Shown here: positions 40,219 through 40,883 of the stretch, one piece after another
How the letters are laid out: every line of letters begins with the position of its first letter
Numbering within the stretch: the first letter of the stretch is position 1
NCBI GenBank assembly: GCA_017455585.1
Contig: JAFSZU010000012.1
Coordinates: 1-40,883 of the forward strand
Length of the DNA stretch: 40,883 bases
Source of the DNA: Bacteroidaceae bacterium
GTDB taxonomy: Bacteria > Bacteroidota > Bacteroidia > Bacteroidales > Bacteroidaceae
Reading direction: 5' to 3'
Program-made: the position numbers and the translations under genes
Notes under the pieces: generated by a model
The model's database searches: none
What the model was told of the DNA's origin: nothing
What the model saw: only the letters and a program-made list of their open reading frames with translations

Positions 40219-40871
40219 CGTTGTCCGTCAGGAAGAGATATGGAGCAGGAGCCGTGGATTTCCATGGCTCCTGTTTCTTTGATAATCCTTTTGACATTAT
40301 GACGATTGACACCGCCACCGGGCATGATGGTGACGGGGTGATGGAGCGATGCGGACATAAGGATGAGTTGGCGCAGAACGGCTATGCCGTCTTCTGCTGT
40401 GGAAGCACCACCAGAGGTAAGGATTCGCGCCACCCCCAGCGTACTGAGTTGTTGCAGCGCTTCTGTTTTGTCTGGCACAAGGTCAAAGGCACGATGGAAA
40501 GTGAAAGGCAGACCTCCTGCGGCCTGCACCAGACGAGTAGTAACAGGTAGGTCGATAGTGCCCCCTGGTGTGAGGGCACCGCAGACGATGGCGGAGGCAC
40601 CTGCGTCCACTGCATTGCAGATGTCCTGCTCCATCACTTGTACCTCAGCTTCTGTATAGACGAATTCACCCTCGCGGGGGCGGATGAGGACATGAATGCG
40701 CAAGTCGGGGAAGCTTCGGTGCAGCACGCACAGCGTACCCAGAGAGGGTGTGAGACCATCCAATGAAAGTGCCGAGCACAGTTCTATTCTGTCTGCGCCA
40801 CCCTCCACAGCAGCCAGAGCTGAAGCCAGCGAGCCACAACACACTTCAAGACATTTACTATACTTTTTCAC
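40158..40871 (-). CDS. cutC: CutC family protein
   Basis: 237 residues. The start is a GTG at 40871 (MKKYSKCLEVCCGSLASALA), the only option because an in-frame TAA lies 12 bases upstream. TIM-barrel family phrases: ADRIELCSALSLDGLTPSLG, RIHVLIRPREGEFVYTEAE, ASAIVCGALTPGGTID, LPFTFHRAFDLVPD, ILTSGGASTAEDGI and IMPGGGVNRHNVKRI. CutC was first linked to copper handling in E. coli; its true biochemical role is unsettled. The C-terminus from base 40218 down to 40158 is read on the strand opposite the end of purN. Confidence 0.93.
   Translation of the reverse strand: MKKYSKCLEVCCGSLASALAAVEGGADRIELCSALSLDGLTPSLGTLCVLHRSFPDLRIHVLIRPREGEFVYTEAEVQVMEQDICNAVDAGASAIVCGALTPGGTIDLPVTTRLVQAAGGLPFTFHRAFDLVPDKTEALQQLSTLGVARILTSGGASTAEDGIAVLRQLILMSASLHHPVTIMPGGGVNRHNVKRIIKETGAMEIHGSCSISLPDGQRQTAADEVRAVLNSLSNTCG
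40246..40273 (+). terminator. purN terminator hairpin inside cutC
   Basis: Left arm CAGGAGCCGTGGA pairs with TCCATGGCTCCTG (13 pairs, one G-T), followed by TTTCTTT. It lies 28 bases after the purN stop, within cutC coding sequence. A smaller hairpin (CTGACG/CGTCAG) precedes it at 40215-40231. Confidence 0.6.
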
Positions 40872-40883
40872 TGCGAATTACAC

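Overview
The window looks like chromosome from a fairly GC-rich Prevotellaceae-type Bacteroidales bacterium. The reasons are Bacteroidota -7 promoter boxes (TAnnTTTG) with a TTG about 20 bases upstream, tRNA genes without an encoded CCA, Bacteroidota-type gene neighbourhoods (parA-parB-DUF5683-lytic transglycosylase-RelA/SpoT; psd-pssA beside dnaE-trxA) and families common in this group (MG2/carboxypeptidase-regulatory-like secreted protein, DUF4369-TlpA, WbqC-like, CotH with a C-terminal tail of secreted-protein type). I see no phage, insertion sequence, CRISPR array or rRNA operon.

Layout. 1-6054 (+): the 3' end of a membrane-anchored regulator, a secreted protein of unknown function and a very large secreted MG2-type protein. 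6120-12486 (-): chromosome partitioning and cell-wall cluster parA, parB, DUF5683, mltD-like, rsh. 12762-16078 (+): tadA, an outer-membrane barrel, nhaA. 16242-16433: tRNA-Leu(TAG) and tRNA-Val(GAC), closed by a 38-base perfect palindrome. 16496-22805 (-): a GH3 glycosidase with PA14 insert, asnA, pyrH, pssA, psd. 22958-28831 (+): dnaE, trxA, a small acidic protein, a LuxR-type regulator and a DUF554 membrane protein. 28812-31383 (-): a histidine kinase and an NtrC-type response regulator. 31923-33281 (+): dGTPase. 33285-39259 (-): six closely packed genes nadA, cotH-like, trmH-like, tlpA-like, THUMP-like methyltransferase, wbqC-like. 39628-40871: purN and cutC, converging with a 61-base overlap.

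The genes are mostly housekeeping: DNA replication and segregation, stringent response, phospholipid and nucleotide synthesis, NAD synthesis, tRNA modification. What stands out is not a gene. It is a family of short-period tandem tracts, mostly exactly 7 bases per unit (two of 8, one of 9), AT-rich, with a different unit at most sites. They sit at gene boundaries, inside signal-peptide codons, or in frame inside coding regions. At least twelve such tracts occur here. Two are arranged as facing inverted arms, one of them read through in frame inside the large MG2 gene. A second unusual signal is a palindromic repeat of about 22 bases found upstream of both nhaA and dgt at nearly the same distance from the promoter. 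All function statements rest on recognisable motifs; no database search was possible.
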